Assembly: GCA_964035545.1 (NCBI GenBank) | Contig: OZ037772.1 | Location: 4,683,733 to 4,747,732, forward strand | Direction of reading: 5' to 3' | DNA from: Bugula neritina | Lineage: Eukaryota > Bryozoa > Gymnolaemata > Cheilostomatida > Bugulidae | Length of the DNA stretch: 64,000 nt | Shown here: positions 46,661 to 59,676 of the stretch, in pieces | Numbering within the stretch: the stretch's first letter is position 1 | Layout of the letters: each line of letters starts with the position of its first letter | Notes under the pieces: generated by a model | Seen by the model: only the letters and a program-made list of their open reading frames with translations | Told to the model about the DNA's origin: nothing | Databases searched by the model: none | Position numbers and translations under genes: made by a program

Positions 46661-47445
46661 GCACTTGAGGTTTAAAAGGCTTTCCCAACATGTAATGCAG
46701 TTAACATCATCGCATCAAGTAAACATCAATTACACACAGTTTATAGGTGTTATATTTATTACAATCTAGTGTATAATATTTTATTTAGATGCAATAAAAT
46801 CTATCAAATTAGACTTTAATATGAAGCACTATTTGCTACTTATTGAACAATTCTCTTTAATATTTATTGAGTCACACTTGAATAACTCTACCTCATTATT
46901 TTGACGTATACATATGCATATGTATTGTAGCTGATAGTTGTCACCTGTCAACAGGTATAATATTGTGACATGAATAATGTTTCATCAGAATGCTTGGTAC
47001 CATGTAAATGTGTCACCTGCCCAGACTTATAACCCACACTAATTATTTTGATATACGTAATTAAAACTCTATGCATCAATTCAAGCACAAATGACATCTT
47101 TTTGAACTATGGAGCTTGTTTTGTGAATATAATTGAAGGTTGATAGTTACATAGCTGTAGGGATAAAGTCTTGACAGTACTCGAGTCTGGTTTAAACGGC
47201 TAAAAGTATTTGCAGACATCTGTAAAAATAGCTTGGCTTGTTGACAAGTACAAGAAAGACAACAAATATATAAATCTGCAGTGTTAAACTTCAAAAAGAT
47301 TATAACTATATTAGTCATGTAACAACTTGTAAAAATAGACAAGTACTGCGTGTAATGCTGCACGAACCCTCTAAATTACTCCTGATGGGCAAAAGAGAAA
47401 AGAAGCAATATGCTGCCTATTGGTGAATAACACAAAACTTCGGGT
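46661..47445. other. 3' flank of the second small-peptide gene
   Basis: About 46780-47060 resembles 23945-24420 in the same orientation (GTCACCTGTCAACAGGT and neighbours), supporting a direct duplication that includes both peptide genes. No exon was seen. A minus-strand open frame at 47076-47363 has no recognisable content. Confidence 0.5.
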
Positions 47446-47588
47446 TTTATTACTTAATTTTTTATATTTTTTTTTTTCAAATTTCAATCATAACATACAT
47501 AAGAATCAATTGAAAAAACGGAACTTGCGTTGTCTGACTTCATTACATTATTGCTACACAGCATCAAATTAGTTTCTTTTTTCTTTCT

Positions 47589-48758
47589 TTACGTTTTGAT
47601 AATAACTCCGGTCTCACTAGTGCTCCACCCACTACTGTCTCGCCCACCACTGCCTAGCCCAATACGGTCTCGCCCACCACTGCCATGCCTATGTTCCTTA
47701 GGCCTCCTTCTTTCAAGCATATTTGATCTATTGTTATATGGAACTCTTCTTCCATGTAATGCTCCGTATCTACATTCTCCTCTTCTACATTCTAAGAACA
47801 CAACATAAAGGAGTTATCTTGAGCTTCATGATAATGGCATAAAATATAAGTTTCGTTAAATGGCTGTGATAACATCTATATAATTAACTTTGTGAGCCTA
47901 ATTTTTTATTATCTCTTTATATTTATTACCCTAATTTGGTATTTGGCCTAGCCTAGACAAATTTACAATTAATAATGTCTTTTCTTTCAGGCGTTTAAAC
48001 AGCGAATCTTTCCAGATTTGAAATTAAAAAATACATAACAAGAAAAACTTTGCTGAATTATTATAAATTATTATTTATTTTAAAAAAAGTTATTTTTTGT
48101 TTAAATAACACCTTTTCTGAGCTACATTCACTTAGAAGTACAGTATAGATTGACAAACTGAAAATATGTTTTACATGTTGTTAGGGTAAAGAGTAGTTAT
48201 ATTAAGAGATTTTATTAATTTCATGATGTAGAAATCGCTTTAAAACAACTAAACATTTCCTGCTGGTATATCATCCAAACCTAGTACAATATCTAGATTC
48301 AGGGTTTTGTCTTAATATTATGAATTGCACAAAGAAGTGATGCAAGAGTATAGTCACTACCTCTGTGAGCACCCCTATGGAAGCTGGCTATATAAGGACT
48401 TATTGATATGTAACACAGGAGCCACTATGGCTGGATATTTTTTCTATAACATCACTAATGTGCTTTAAAGGCTTATCCTATACTATCCAGATCTAGTGTG
48501 TTTGATACAGAGATTATTGTAATATCTCTAGACCAGCAATAACATAGTTATCTAGTTTTAATACCCATATGATGGTATTTTAATTACAATCTATATAATC
48601 AAAAACACTACACTTTGTTACGCATAATAACTAATATTATATGCATCTTTATACAGAAAGAAATATTTTAACTTACCACTGGGGCGAGATGTGGCCAAGT
48701 CAATAAATAATGTAAGGCACAGCACGGCCACCAAAATGGTAAGCAGGATGGTTTTCAT
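47589..48758 (-). CDS. Small secreted basic peptide precursor with a GSGGRD repeat (paralogue of the 25-26.6 kb gene)
   Basis: Two coding exons, 48758-48677 and 47791-47589, joined at a phase-1 intron, give 94 residues. The first coding exon has the same length (82 coding bases) as in the paralogue. Residues 1-24 form a signal peptide (MKTILLTILVAVLCLTLF, then IDLATS). The mature start RPSECRRGECRYG resembles NRSRCRGRAVRCRNKG of the paralogue in having two close cysteines among arginines. After that the two diverge. This one is rich in Arg, Gly and Ser and has two tandem 10-residue units (HGSGGRDRIG and LGSGGRDSSG). The untranslated part of the signal exon begins at 48788, again the same length as in the paralogue. 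An AATAAA on the minus strand lies at 47451-47446. Function unknown; secretion and positive charge are all that the sequence shows. Confidence 0.78.
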
Positions 48759-48979
48759 TGCTTGGAATATAGTTTAAATCTTTTTATTCTATCAAGAAAT
48801 AGTTGTAAAAGTAAATATACGAGCTTGTTCACAGACTGTATGTAACCTGCATATGAGTCTTTTCCCTTGATTTAGTACACGCTCATCAATTTTAATCTTT
48901 AGATATATTTTAACTTGAGCAGCTAATGTATAGAATTTGTTGCCCTAACTTATTACAATAAAAACAAGTACAACTAAAT

Positions 48980-49112
<133 letters not shown>

Positions 49113-49232
49113 TTTTAGAGTATAACAATGAATTATCGAATTTCAAAAATTATTACGTTACACTATGCATGGCACAAAAATAGAGAAGAGAAAAACAGTA
49201 AATTTCTAAGGCAATCAGAACATGAGACCTAC

Positions 49233-49291
49233 CAGTACAAAAGATCAACAGATATGGTCATGATTCTGTTCAACTTCCAGTCTTTTATATA
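49233..49291 (-). promoter_or_regulatory. TATA-box promoter and 5' untranslated exon of the second peptide gene
   Basis: On the minus strand TATATAAAAG (49291-49282) lies about 50 bases before a donor TACTG/GTAGGTC whose last exon base is 49233. The acceptor of the next exon is at 48788 (TTGATAG/AATAAAAAG). The same plan is seen at the other peptide gene and at the CCP gene. Confidence 0.6.
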
Positions 49292-50298
49292 AAATCTTTT
49301 AAACCGTCTAAAAGGCACTACTTTACATTTTTGAAACTAAGCCTTTGATGATAGTAAAATTATTACCATGGCTCTGAGGCTTTAATAACTCTTTGAGTGG
49401 TTTATGTTGAAAATAAAAAATCAGTGACATCTTTAATCTCAATTTATGTACTCAAAAGGAATCGCGTGATTATCTTCATATTATTTTCATATCTCTACAT
49501 TTGACGTGTTATTGGTGTTTTATAAACATTATTTGGCATAGTGGCTGTGTGCAAGGCTTGGTGAGCTGGTTCAGATTAGTTAGCTTTTGGTCCAAAAAGC
49601 TAAACGGCTGCTCTAGTCAACTAATAGGCTAGCAACGCTACTAAAAACCTTAGACCAGAAGGCTAAAAGCCCGGTTCAAGAAAGCAAGACACTGGTTTAC
49701 TTGGCTTCAGGAAATTCTTTAGTAAACGAAGTTTTAAGCAGTTAGTCCAGTGAGAGTCTGGTCTAAAACTCTAGTTGCTGATTACTAAAAGGGTGGCCTG
49801 TAAGCAGCAGATTTGTCTCAGTAAAACAGATAAAAAAGCAATGCCTCTATGAAAATATTTTCCTCTGCAGTTTTTAAGTTGTCCTATCCTTTAACGCCTA
49901 CATTATTTTTATTCAACAATGTCTGAATTAAAAAACATCATTTCCCTGAAAAATTATACAAGAAAAATATCTATCATGTTCATATTTTAGATTTGCAGAA
50001 TATTTGAAAAACTGCAATCGGCTGCTCTAACTGCAGTTACACCACAGGGGCTATATATAACTAGGTCAACTCAGTACTACAACACTTTTATATTTTGATT
50101 GAATCATACCCTTTATAGATACGCGGCATGATTATTTTGTGAAAAATGTTTAATTGACCAAAGTATAGTTTAAGCTAGTTCCATCATAGCTCTCCAGAGG
50201 TGGTTTACCAAATGTCATTCTTATGTCAATAAGTGTGTGGTAACAACTACATATAGCAAAGATGTAGATTTATCTACCCATGTTTATTGTACTGCGAA

Positions 50299-50511
50299 GG
50301 GAGCAGCCATGGTCTAGGGGTTAAAGCGTTTGCTTTGTGAACCCTTAGTCATGGGTTCGAACCCCGACAAAGGCCATTGGTGATGTTAGAAAGAGCATCA
50401 AGTCATAATTGCTCATGTGTCTCATTTAAACAAGTCCTTAGCTCGTTCTAATAAAAACCCTTTCCAACAGGGGATTCTCACAGGGATAGTAACTATAATA
50501 AACTTGCTTGA
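50299..50511 (+). repeat. tRNA-derived SINE, family S1, most complete copy, with target-site duplication
   Basis: Body of 213 bp flanked by 17-bp repeats at 50282-50298 and 50512-50528 (GTTTATTGTAYTGCGAA, one mismatch). The head has an A-box region CATGGTCTAGGGG and a perfect-looking B-box GGTTCGAACCC. The core reads GATGTTAGAAAGAGCATCAA and the 3' part TCTCACAGGGATAGTAACTA. The target sequence exists unbroken in copies A and B (near 42565 and 58045), which proves an insertion. Confidence 0.92.
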
Positions 50512-51358
50512 GTTTATTGTATTGCGAATTGCTTCATCAATACATCATCATACTATATTTTACAACGTGTAAGTCTGTTACTCTACATACTCAGCATTTT
50601 CTGAACACTACACAAAATGTATAGTTGTAAAATTTATAGACTGAGATTAATTTTACACCGATTATATTAATTCATGCAATTATAGCTCTAATAATGCTCT
50701 CTAATAAGCATGAATATAAACAAAAACTCAGTAAAGGTTTTGAACACGAAACATTATAAACTAACTATATATTTTCTATTGCACTTTTGAAAAGTTATTT
50801 AAAGCAAAGTCCTCTACCAGACAATTCTTAGACACCGTTCATTGTTTTATCATGAGGAGTGAATTTGTAGAAGCAATGAGAAAACTTTAGTATAGTAATG
50901 GTTAGTTCAATTGTGTAGATATAGAAAGAGGATTCGAGTTTGATTAAAATGGTATCCAATTGACATCAGTATATTGTCAAAAATTTGAATTCCAGTACCA
51001 GCAACTTAGTATTATAGGAAAAGCAATTGAACATAATTGCTTCTGTGTAACAAGAAAAACATTTATAGCCTTTCATAAAATAAATCTGGCTATCAGGGAT
51101 CTCACAGGGATGGTGACTTTAAAAAGCACAATTATTTTTTTCTGCAATTGAAAACAAGTTTAATAATATTATAATAAAAGTTAATCTTTATAGTTAATGA
51201 CTTAAAATCTTATGAATAGATGATATCTTCCTTACTGCTACACAAAGACATTGAGTTGCAGTGAGACGCTATAATAGCTCTCCCAACTAAAACATGGTCA
51301 ACAAGAACCTCAGACTATTTAAGTAGATCATGTGACAATCTCACAGGGACATGAATAC

Positions 51359-52810
51359 TGTGTGTAGTACATAGTGTAATATATGGAGTGTATTATAATA
51401 TGTAGTATATAGAGTGTAGTATATTATGTAGTATATAGAGTATAGTATATTATGTAATATATAGAGTGTAGTATATTATGTAGTATATAGAGTGTAGTAT
51501 ATTATATAGTATATAGAGTATAGTATATTATGTAATATATTGAGTATAGTATATTATGTAGTATATAGAGTGTATTATATTATGTAGTATATAGAGTGTA
51601 GTATATTATGTAGTATATAGAGTGTAGTATATTATGTAATATACTGAGTGTAATATAATATGTAGTATATAGAGTATAGTATATTATGTAGTATATAGAG
51701 TGTAGTATATTATATAGTATATAGAGTATAGTGTATTATGTAATGTATTGAGTATAGTATATTATGTAGTTTATAGAGTATAGTATATTATGTAGTATAT
51801 AGAGTGTGGTATATCATGTAGTATATAGAGTGTAGTATATTATGTAGTATATAGAGGGTAGTATATATTATGTAATATATAGAGTGTAGTATACTATGTA
51901 GTATATATAGAGTGTAGTATATTATGTAGTATATAGAGTATAGTATATTATGTAATATATAGAGTGCAGTATATTATGTAGTATATAGAGTGTAGTATAT
52001 TATATAGTATATAGAGTATAGTATATTATGTAATATATAGAGTGTATTATATTATGTAGTATATAGAGTAAAGTATATTATGTAGTATATAGAGTATAGT
52101 ATATTATGTAATATATAGAGTGTAGTATATTATGTGGTATATTGAGTGTAGTATATTATGTAGTATATAGAGTGTAGTATATTATGTAGTATATAGAGTG
52201 TAGTATACTATGTAGTATATAGAGTGTAGTAAATTATGTAGTATATAGAGTGTAGTATATTATGTTGTATATTGAGTGTAGTATATTATGTAGTATATAG
52301 AGTGTAGTATACTATGTAGTATATAGAGTGTGGTATATCATGTAGTATATAGAGTGTAGTATATTATGTGGTATATAGAGTGTAGTATACTATGTAGTAT
52401 ATATAGAGTGTAGTATACTATGTAGTATATATAGTGTGTAGTATATTATGTAGTATTTAGAGGGTAGTATATATTATGTAATATATAGAGTGTAGTATAC
52501 TATGTAGTATATATAGAGTGTAGTATATTATATAGTATATAGAGTATAGTATATTATGTAATATATTGAGTATAGCATATTATGTAGTATATAGAGTATA
52601 GTATATTATGTAATATATAGAGTGTATTATATTATGTAGTATATAGAGTAAAGTATATTATGTAGTATATAGAGTATAGTATATTATGTAATATATAGAG
52701 TGTAGTATATTATGTAGTATATAGAGTGTAGTATATTATGTAGTATATAGAGTGTAGTATATTATGTAGTATATTGAGTAAAGTATATTATGTAGTATAT
52801 TGAGAACTGT
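51359..52810. repeat. 26-bp minisatellite, array C (about 55 units)
   Basis: Long tandem array of the same unit as arrays A and B. Variants alternate (TATAGAGTGT, TATAGAGTAT, TATTGAGT), suggesting higher-order repeats. There are no spacers and no conserved flanking genes. Confidence 0.95.
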
Positions 52811-53020
52811 AGTATGTTATTATGTAGTATACTATATAATTATATAAGTAATTATGTAATATACTATATGAATATATGTTATTATGTTATTTACTATATG
52901 AATATATGTAGTATACTATATGAATATATGCATCATTATGTAATATACTGTATTAATATACGTTATTACGTCGTATGCTATATGCATATATGTTATTATG
53001 TAATGTACTGTATTACATCA
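52811..53020. repeat. Second tandem repeat, ~30-bp unit, after array C
   Basis: Units resemble ATGTAGTATACTATATGAAT followed by ATATGTTATT. The same kind of unit follows array B at about 59110-59290 but not array A. Confidence 0.8.
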
Positions 53021-54194
53021 AAGTGTAAACTTCCAATATAGTACAACAGCGAGCTGTGTGATCAGCATTAATGTAATTGCAGCAGTGGGTACATAAAATA
53101 GCATATATATGTGTGTGCAAGGGAAATTAAATAATATATAAGAACTATAGGCACATCAAGTAGGAAGAGTACACAGCCTAAAAGACTCAAATAAAAAGGT
53201 TCCGAATTCATGTTGAAGAGCAACTTTAAGTGAATGGACTCATCATTCAATATAGATGTAATTAGATGCATTAGGCAATAACAGTTAGTGTTCGAACCTA
53301 AAGCCAAGGTAGTTTGTCCGCTGACAGTTGAAAACTATGATCATTCTCTAAAGCAATTTAAAAACAATAACCAACAATGCAGCCATGCAAATTACTTGAC
53401 ATACAAAAAAAACTGAACAATCACTCAGTGATGCAAAACAAATACAAAGTAACATCTATGTGGGATTAACCAGTTTTCCCTAACTATATATTGTAACATA
53501 AAACAAAGGGGTCTGCTTGCAAGAAGCATAGACAAAGTTTAGTTTGAACTTTTTTTCCATAGTTAGTGTTGATAAAAAGTTTTATAGTGAATCCTCTTCA
53601 AAGAAAACTTAATATTTACACATTTTTATTTTTTGTGTCAAAAGATAATTGTTAAACCAACTTATAGCAAAACATTTAAATGAATAATGTAAAGCTTTGC
53701 TTCTATTGCTTGAGATTTGAACCACTGAGCTCTTGATTGGAAACCCACATATTATATAACATGCACTAGAGCTACTGACTAAACTCATGGCTATGAATGA
53801 TACAAAGGTCCAACTATTTTCAGTTTTACTTGGTCAAACTCTTAATTGTAGACAAATATTCATGAAAGCTGAAACAATGAGTTTGGTGTAATAGTTAAAT
53901 TAAAAAAACAGTTATCGACATTGAAGTTAAATAAATAAATAATTTCTACCCAGACAATGCTGAAAGATTTTTATTCAGCAACAGCTAGTAATTTCCGTTG
54001 ACAACTGTAAATTGGTATGACTTGGACTTCTTCATAGAGCTATAAGTGCTTTGGTTTAAGTCTTTTTGAAAAATTTTAAAATCATGACAATGATACTGTT
54101 TTTTATTTATTAACAAATCTTTTCAGATTTAGATTTGAGTTAGATGCAAGAAAGATATTATACATTTCATTAAAATATACATTTTGACAACTAC
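53021..54194. other. Spacer, no gene supported
   Basis: 53960-54170 resembles 38380-38550 in the same orientation (CAGCAACA then CTTTTCAGATTTAGAT), so it is a fragment of the dispersed repeat seen there. Minus-strand open frame 53068-53307 has no recognisable domain. Confidence 0.45.
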
Positions 54195-54794
54195 AATATA
54201 ACATTACTGCTTCTGTCAACTTAATTACATATAATAAAGATGACTGCAATTGAATAAATCTGCAGGATGGTAAAAGATAATTGCCACCAGATACTGCGAT
54301 CTGAATGCAAGGCCTCAGGTTTGTAAGCAGCTGTGCTGATCATCACATTATAGAGCCACTATGCTCATCATTATTGCAAACTTCATGAAACCTAATATAA
54401 AAATCTTTTCAAATAATTCTTACCTCTTGTCAAGTAACAGATTTATTAGTCTAGTAGTGTTACTTTCGTCATTTAATCAGCAGAAGAAATTATTTTCAAA
54501 GGAGCTGTAAATGCGCATTGTAAAGTTCTTTAATCTGGTTTACCTATTGGAAAGCTACCATGCAGTCTACCATGCAGGTGATCAATATAAGGCATCTGTC
54601 ACTTATTTTTCCTAAGCTGGCTTTGAGTATATTAGTGTTATGATGTTGACTCATTTGTCAGCATTTCTTTTACTTCACCTGATGATTACTAAGGTGACCT
54701 GCATGAAAGAAAAATTACCATTTCAATGTTATATGCACCCAGCTATAATTTATGTGAATGAAGCTTGAGTACACATGAACTTGTTGCCACAAAC
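54195..54794 (+). repeat. Direct segmental duplication, second copy (first 45950-46527)
   Basis: Matches the earlier copy through to its final GTGAATGAAGCTTGAGTACA, with the same embedded tRNA-like head (minus strand near 54365-54290). It likewise ends at an AC-based microsatellite. Confidence 0.85.
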
Positions 54795-54902
54795 GCACAC
54801 ACACACGCACACACAAAAACACACACACGCACACGCAAACACACACGCACACGCAAACACACACGCACACACACATGCACACCCAAACACACACCCACAC
54901 AG

Positions 54903-54960
<58 letters not shown>

Positions 54961-55095
54961 GCACACACACACACGCACACGCACACACACACACACACAC
55001 ACACGCACACACGCACACACACGCACACACACGCACACACGCACACACGCACACACGAACACACGAACACACGCAGAGACGCACACACGCACATA
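54795..55095. repeat. (AC)n microsatellite with CG interruptions
   Basis: About 300 bases of AC/ACGC repeats. The several overlapping 100-157 codon frames on both strands (Thr/His or Cys/Val only) come from this composition. Confidence 0.97.
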
Positions 55096-55289
55096 TGTAT
55101 ATAGTATATGTATATATATGTATGTATATGTATATATATGTATATTCTCCCAAAACAAAGCAAGGTATACATGTCTTAACTGCATGTGATCCTAACTGCG
55201 TTCAACTTCTCTTCTATTTTACTCAATGCTTCAACTAATCTGCAGTACTGCTTGCTTATATAATATTATAGGTGCAGCTTAAACTAAAC

Positions 55290-58200
55290 TTCTGATGATA
55301 ATAATTAAAACGCCACCTTACTCCAACACTATAATCACTCTTCCATCGGATTAGGTTAAGAATTAAAAGTCGTTGACCTGTTTATTGTCAATTAAAAACT
55401 AAGTTTTCATAATTAAAGAACTTGATTAGTTCACCTTTTCAGATGTCACACCACATTTTCTACTTTCTCAATAAAATTACCATATTATTAAATAATAGAA
55501 TATGCAATGTATGAATTAAAATAATAACCTAGATAAACATTTTTTAGATTTAATAATAAACAGAAATTTTTTTTTCGAAAATAAAGTCCGCAAAGCTAAT
55601 TAATGAGTGGTTAAAAAGCCTACCCATAGCTTTCTTATTGAATTGTTTCAAAATTACGTGGCTAAAAGTTATTGAGTTATACATATACAATAATATATAT
55701 CAAGTATGGTCAAAACCGTCTAGCAAACAGTCAAATAGCAATACCGCTATTTGGACAGCAATAACATTTATCTCAATTATTACATCCTTACTCTAATAGA
55801 GCAGCTTTGTTCTTGGTCTTGTAGAAAAGAAAGTCATAGGCTCAATCCCCAGTGACGGCCATTCCTGATGTTGGAAAAAGCATCGAGTCATAAATAACCC
55901 CGTGTGCCACATATAATGAACAATAAGTCCTTCACTGAAATGTACTTCGCACAGAGATTGTAGTGACTCTAAGCCTGTGTAAGCATATAACAGATATACT
56001 GAGTGTATTACTTCTTCACTCTAATGAAACACAACATATAACAAAGAACGGAAAGCTAAAAACAATCTTTGATACTTTTAATTCTTTTTTCGTTATTGTT
56101 ATGTTTTTTTGCTTTTATATTTGTTTTTCAAAACAAATTAGCTAATGATTTATTTAAAAACATAGAAATTGGGCTATTTTTGTTTTATATAAAATAGATT
56201 AGGCTGACTATTACATTATAACGCTGAAAGAAGTTGACACATCAAAGGAATCATTGTAAACCCTCCATATATATAATAATCAATGCATATATGTAACAAC
56301 ATGTATTGCCTATACTAAACTATTAGTTGTTTTAACAAGTAATAAATGGGTACACATTACTATAAGGCTTCTTTTACGTTTTGATCATGGGTGCATAATT
56401 TATTGAAATTATAATTGGGCCTGTACAGAGTCATCTTGTTAATCATCAATTGAAGTACATTAGATCCTGTTAAATGTTTTACCAATATCACACTAATCTA
56501 CTCACAGCCTACTTAAGAACTATGAATGACAGACAAGATATATTAATCACCTGCCTTTTAGACTGTATGGTAGCAGATGCTTGACTTGTAAAAGTGCAGT
56601 TCTTTTTCATAAGTTGATCTGTGTTTATTTTGCTGGAGAAATAATGTCCACTTATATTCACAACTCTATTTACTCTCGACTGGCTTAGCGAGCTGTATTC
56701 TACTTGTCTATAAACTTCTGACTAACAAACTTCTCGAACTTGTCACACTGCTGCCATAGTTTTGTGACATTACTTTAAATTCCATAAGCAGAACTAAAAA
56801 TTTGACATTTATAATTTGAAAATTTTGCTAAAAATAGACTTTTCATTTTTCTTTTAGCAAAAAAATGACAATATCTAAAAATGATATCCTTTTTCACAAA
56901 AAATGTTTCACTAAAATTTTCAATAACACGAATTACTATAAGCAGTGAGCAATTTTCAAACTAAAATTTCTCTGAGCTTCTGGCAGACATATTGTTTTTG
57001 TTTTTGTCACAAATACATTTAAAGACTACTCAAAATTGCTACATAATTTTTGTTTGGGTTATGCATCAGCCAGTGATTGTCTAGCTTTGTTTTTGTGTGA
57101 CAAGCCCATTAAATGGCTGCACTGTTACACACCAGATCAACAGCACAAAATGGAGCTATCATTGTTATACTTAGTTTTATGCAAAGATGCTCAAAACACT
57201 AAGTAATAAATCAAATAAGTCACTTAGTCGCAGCGATTTCAAGAGATAAGTAAATAATAGCTTAGATTACGTTTCTAAGTGCTAAGAATGTTATAAGCAG
57301 GGATACAAAACAGACAGTGGTAAGATTTAGTAAAACCTCATACAGGTTATTGACTTTTAGAAAATTGCAGGTTGTCGCTGACTAATTTATATATTTTTGT
57401 GTAAACTAGACATTGTTATGTTGCTGCCTTATGCACACACATCCTTTCTAGCTATTTACCATCTGAGCTAAAACCTTTTGACATGAGGAAATTACGACCT
57501 CAGTAATGTATTTATCTGTTTATTCATATCAACATTAACTTATTTCAGATATAAAATACATCAGAGTATAATTATAATTGAGTGCAGAAAACTAAGTTCT
57601 TTGTTATGTAGATGTTTTTATCAGCGAAAACCTATTTTAGAAATTGTACTACTTTTCATAATATACAACTGCGACAGTAGCAATTGCTATGACCACAAGT
57701 TTTCTAGTTTATGACCTAATTTAAAAACTACAAAATTCAAGCCATCCCAGTGATTATGCTGTGCAGTGTGTAGCAGCTAAAAACAGCAGGCAATAAAAGT
57801 GACCTATAATTTGTAAAAGTTTTATATTATTGGTAAAGTGAAAGCTGAAAAACGTCACCCCCTCCCCCCACCCAAGCGGTCAGAACCCTAGTTAACCAAA
57901 GTAGAATATTTGCCCGCTCCATCTTAGCTCTCTAAAATGGTTTTTTACTAAAAAATCTTTAGCATTTACCCAATGTCATTCTTATGTCAATAAGTGTGGA
58001 TCAACCACTATATATAATAGCTCAGTTGTAGATTTATCTAAGCATGTCTATTGCATTACGCAATGCTTCATTAATACAGCTGCACACTATATTTTATAAT
58101 GAGTAAGTATGCTAATCTACATACTAATCAATTTCTAAACATTACACAACATTCATAAACTGAAACTAATTTTACATCAACTATTGATGTACAGAATTAC

Positions 58201-59290
58201 AGCCCCAAAAATGCTATCTAATAAGCATGCATATAAACAAAAACCTAGTGAAAGCTTTGGATTCGAAGCATCAAATAAGTATTGTTTTTCAATTGTACTT
58301 TTGGAAAGATCTTTAAAGCAAAATCCTCCAACTGCAGACAATTTTTATAACAGACAAAATAGGACATCTTCTATTGTTTAATCCTAAGAAGTGAATTTGT
58401 TGAAGTTATGAGAAAACTTGCAATAAAATAATGAATAGTTTAACTGTGTAGATATAGGAAAAGGCTTTAAGTTTGATTAAAGTGATATCCAATTGACATC
58501 GGCATATTGTCAAAAACCCCAACCCCAATACCGGCAGCTTGGTATATTAGGAAGAGCAATTATAGACTTAATTACTTCTGTGTCACAATAAAAAATGTTC
58601 ATAGCCTTTCATAAAATGAATCTGGCTATATCGGAGATCTCACAAGGATGGCGACTTTAAAAAGACACAATTGTTTTTTTCAACAAAAATAAGTTTAATA
58701 ATATAATAAAAGATAATCTTGATAGTTAGGGTTTTAAATCTTCTAAAGACCTTTCTCACTGCTACACAAAAACATTGTGTTGCAGTGGGACAACACTGCC
58801 AAACTAAAGCATGGCCAACCACAACCTCAAGCTATCATGTGACAATCTTACAGGGCCATAAATACCCTGTATAGTACATCATGTAATATATGGAGTATAT
58901 AGTATATTATGCATAGTATTTGGAGTGTAGTATATTATGTAATATATATAGAGTGTAGTATATATTACGAAATATAGGGAGTGTAGTATATTATGTAGTA
59001 TATGAAGTGTAGTATGTAATGTAGTATATAGAGTGTAGTATAATATAATGTATAGTGTATGAAGTGTAGTATATTATGTAGTATGAAGAGTGTAGCATAT
59101 TATTATGTATATTGATAATTGTAGTATGTTATTATATGTAGTATACTGTATCAATATATATGTCATTATGTAGTATACTGTATAAATATATATGTTATCA
59201 TGTAATATGAATATGAATATGAATATGAGTATATGTTATTATGTAGTATACTATAATATGAATATATGTTATTATGTAACATGTGATAAA
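55290..59290 (+). repeat. Segmental duplication, copy B
   Basis: Aligns with copy A except for the ~938-bp block 40147-41084, absent here. Holds the S1 SINE shared with A at about 55799-55930, the C-rich CACCCCCTCCCCCCACCC near 57859, and the decayed S1 SINE at about 58480-58662. The 26-bp array closes it. Confidence 0.9.
58875..59105. repeat. 26-bp minisatellite, array B (short, diverged)
   Basis: Roughly eight units related to arrays A and C, with more length variation. Confidence 0.85.
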
Positions 59291-59676
59291 TGTTGTATGA
59301 TTATTGTGCTATATATGACTAGACTGGAAATGATGTAAATATAACGTAGTACTCAATGAAACTACTTCTTTATTTATCATACAAAACTCTTGCTTTTTAA
59401 CAAAAGTGATAATCATTAAATAAAATATGTGTGTTAAAAAAATTGACACTGAAAAACACATCAAGAAACTTTAACAAAAAGTTCTATCATAATAATATAA
59501 ATTGTATGTTTCTATTCCAGAAGTCAACACGCAATTGAAACAAATCCAACATTTATAATATATTATAACAGAAAAAGAGTTGAACAAACAAGGGAGGATT
59601 GAGAAGAAGCACTGACACTGTCAGCTTTGTCAAACATGTTAAACAGAGAGAGAGTATCGAGAGGTAAGTTCGAGGT

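Larger units (their letters stand above)
49345..53020 (+). repeat. Segmental duplication, copy C (partial, most diverged)
   Basis: 49345-49450 matches the beginning of copies A and B. 50150-51360 matches 42410-43390 of A. 49450-50150 is largely different sequence, with many short GCTAA/CTAGT motifs near 49560-49800. An S1 SINE (50299-50511) has inserted here and not in A or B. A decayed S1 SINE at about 50945-51125 is shared with A and B. Confidence 0.8.

Noticed and set aside
50299-50370. Possible tRNA gene (good A- and B-boxes)
   Set aside because: The acceptor arms do not pair convincingly, the sequence continues into a shared SINE body, and a target-site duplication flanks the whole unit.
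51359-52810. CRISPR-like array
   Set aside because: Repeats are contiguous with no unique spacers, there are no cas-like genes, and the DNA is from an animal nucleus. It is a minisatellite.
53068-53307. 79-codon minus-strand open frame with hydrophobic stretch
   Set aside because: No recognisable leader structure like the neighbouring secreted genes, no splice partners, and it is absent from the related segments.
54715-55238. Several 100-157 codon open frames on both strands (His/Thr or Cys/Val rich)
   Set aside because: They arise from the (AC)n microsatellite. All frames stay open by composition, and there is no leader or splice support.
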